NCBI RefSeq assembly: GCF_007679035.1
Contig: NZ_VEFR01000001.1
Span: forward strand, 868,001 to 932,000
From: Agrococcus jejuensis
GTDB taxonomy: Bacteria > Actinomycetota > Actinomycetes > Actinomycetales > Microbacteriaceae
Reading direction: 5' to 3'
DNA: 64,000 nt
Below the pieces are notes generated by a model. The model saw only the letters and a program-made list of their open reading frames with translations, did not search any database and was not told the DNA's origin. Within the stretch, counting starts at the first letter, position 1, and each line of letters begins with the position of its first letter. Below are positions 62,761-64,000 of this stretch, piece after piece. The position numbers and the translations under genes were made by a program.

Positions 62761-64000
62761 TCAGCCCTTGGCGCGGATGCGGTCCTCGCGGCGGGCGCGC
62801 TGGGCGATGGGATCGGGCAGCGGCACGGCCGAGATGAGGCGCTGCGTGTAGGGGTCCTGCGGGCGACGCAGGATGTCGTCGCGCGTGCCCTGCTCGACGA
62901 TGCGGCCCTTGCGCATCACCGCGATGCGGTGCGCGAGCGAGTCGACGACGGCGAGGTCGTGCGTCACGAAGAGGCAGGCGAACTGCAGCTCCTGCTGGAT
63001 GCCGGTGAGCAGCTCGAGGAAGCGCGCCTGCACCGACACGTCGAGCGCCGAGGTGGGCTCGTCGGCGATGAGCAGCTCGGGTGCGAGCGCGAGCGCGCGG
63101 GCGATGCCGACGCGCTGCTTCTGGCCTCCGGAGAGCTCATGCGGGTAGCGGTTGCGGTACGAGCGGGGCAGCTCCACCGATGCGAGCAGCTCCTCCACGC
63201 GCGTGGAGAGCGCCTTGCCCTTCAGCTCGCCGGCGAGCAGCAGCGGCTCGCCGATCGACTCGCCGATGGGCATGCGGGGGTTGAGCGACGACGACGGGTC
63301 CTGGAAGACGATGCCGGTGCGGCGCCGCAGCGGGCGCAGCTCCTTCATCGTCGCGGCCGAGATGTCGACGCCGGCGGCGACGAGGCGACCCGACGTGATC
63401 GGCAGCAGGCCGATCGCGGCACGGCCGAGCGTCGTCTTGCCCGAGCCCGACTCGCCGACGAGGCCGACGATCTCGCCGGGGAAGACCTTGAGGTCGATGT
63501 CCTCGGCGGCGCGGAACGCGGGCACGCGGCCGCGCTTGGGGTACTCGATGACGACGTTGTCGAAGTGCAGCACGGGCTCGACGCCCTCGACCTCCTTCGT
63601 CGCCTCGACGACGCGGCCGGTGCGGTCCTCGTCGATGCCGAGGTACGGCACCGAGGCGAGCAGCTCCTTCGTGTACTCGTGCGTCGGGCGCTGGAAGATG
63701 TCGAGCGACGTGCCGCGATCGACGACGGCGCCGTTCTTCATGACGATCATGTGGTCGGAGAGGTCGGCGACCACGCCCATGTCGTGCGTGATGAGGATCA
63801 CGGCGGAGCCGAAGTCGTCCTTCAGCTTGCGCATGAGCTCGAGGATCTCGGCCTGCACCGTCACGTCGAGCGCCGTCGTCGGCTCGTCGGCGATGAGCAG
63901 CACGGGGTCGCACGCGAGCGACTGCGCGATCATGGCGCGCTGCCGCTGGCCACCCGAGAGCTGGTGCGGGTACTTGTTGAACGCCGTCGGCGGGTCCGGG
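62761..64000 (-). CDS. Peptide ABC transporter ATPase with two fused nucleotide-binding domains (partial)
   Basis: The gene runs off the window at its 5' end. The visible 413 codons hold the second half of one ATPase domain (signature LSGGQRQRAMIAQSL, Walker B LLIADEPTTALD, switch THDMG) and a complete second domain (Walker A GESGSGKTT, signature LSGGQKQRVGIARAL, Walker B LLIADEPTSALD), each followed by the oligopeptide-type C-terminal extension (RPTHEYTKELLASVP and RPQDPYTQRLISAVP). This is the fused DppD-DppF arrangement of peptide/nickel importers. Permease and binding-protein genes are expected beyond the window edge. Confidence 0.92.
   Translation of the reverse strand, partial: PDPPTAFNKYPHQLSGGQRQRAMIAQSLACDPVLLIADEPTTALDVTVQAEILELMRKLKDDFGSAVILITHDMGVVADLSDHMIVMKNGAVVDRGTSLDIFQRPTHEYTKELLASVPYLGIDEDRTGRVVEATKEVEGVEPVLHFDNVVIEYPKRGRVPAFRAAEDIDLKVFPGEIVGLVGESGSGKTTLGRAAIGLLPITSGRLVAAGVDISAATMKELRPLRRRTGIVFQDPSSSLNPRMPIGESIGEPLLLAGELKGKALSTRVEELLASVELPRSYRNRYPHELSGGQKQRVGIARALALAPELLIADEPTSALDVSVQARFLELLTGIQQELQFACLFVTHDLAVVDSLAHRIAVMRKGRIVEQGTRDDILRRPQDPYTQRLISAVPLPDPIAQRARREDRIRAKG

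Overview
The window is chromosomal DNA of a very GC-rich actinobacterium, most likely a member of the Microbacteriaceae (my inference; Agrococcus-like gene content). Actinobacterial markers are AdnA/AdnB end-processing nuclease-helicases, a mycothiol MshB deacetylase, DUF3107 and DUF3117 proteins, UPF0182, TatB, the LysE/LysG pair and the succinylase lysine pathway (dapC, dapD, dapE). Coding density is extreme: 56 protein-coding features (55 genes and one broken remnant) and one tRNA, with no gap over about 200 bases. There is no rRNA, CRISPR array, prophage or transposase.

Layout. 1-1.4 kb: AIM24 and CHY zinc-finger genes and the initiator tRNA. 1.4-20.9 kb: a block in the order I remember from mycobacteria (Rv3193c to Rv3211): UPF0182, PDZ/Lon-type protease, zinc-metalloprotease-like protein, cyclodehydratase-like protein, UvrD2, NudC, AdnB, AdnA, DUF3107, ferritin-like protein, DEAD-box helicase. 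20.9-25.4 kb: accessory genes (SUFU, PHP and endonuclease/phosphatase proteins, TetR plus oxidoreductase). 25.4-32.6 kb: six genes in two divergent operons that together read as an ether-lipid pathway: two ferritin-like diiron-family proteins, a fatty acyl-CoA reductase fused to a HAD phosphatase, an SDR reductase, a PlsC acyltransferase and an alkyl-DHAP synthase. 32.6-37 kb: hydrolases, aminopeptidase P, lysE/lysG. 36.7-57.4 kb: a second block resembling mycobacterial Rv1170-Rv1232 (MgtE-like, DUF1003, Mrp, TatB, O-methyltransferase, DUF3117, dapE/dapD, dapC, fdxA, mshB), interrupted by a decarboxylase/MFS pair and by ABC, S51, purine permease and citrate synthase genes. 57.4-64 kb: an FMN reductase/monooxygenase pair, a 1.1-kb inverted-repeat-bounded element carrying a DUF559-type gene, typA, and part of a peptide ABC transporter.

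How the genes work together. The lysine/diaminopimelate genes supply peptidoglycan precursor and lysine, with LysE/LysG exporting excess basic amino acids. UvrD2 and AdnAB serve DNA repair. MshB serves mycothiol synthesis. The most interesting unit is the putative ether-lipid locus, in which one ferritin-like protein keeps all six predicted iron ligands and its paralogue has lost three. The most interesting DNA structure is the element at 59529-60667. A window-wide pattern is a TANNNT -10 box ending 6-7 nt before the start codon, which implies leaderless transcription of many genes and was used here to choose several starts.
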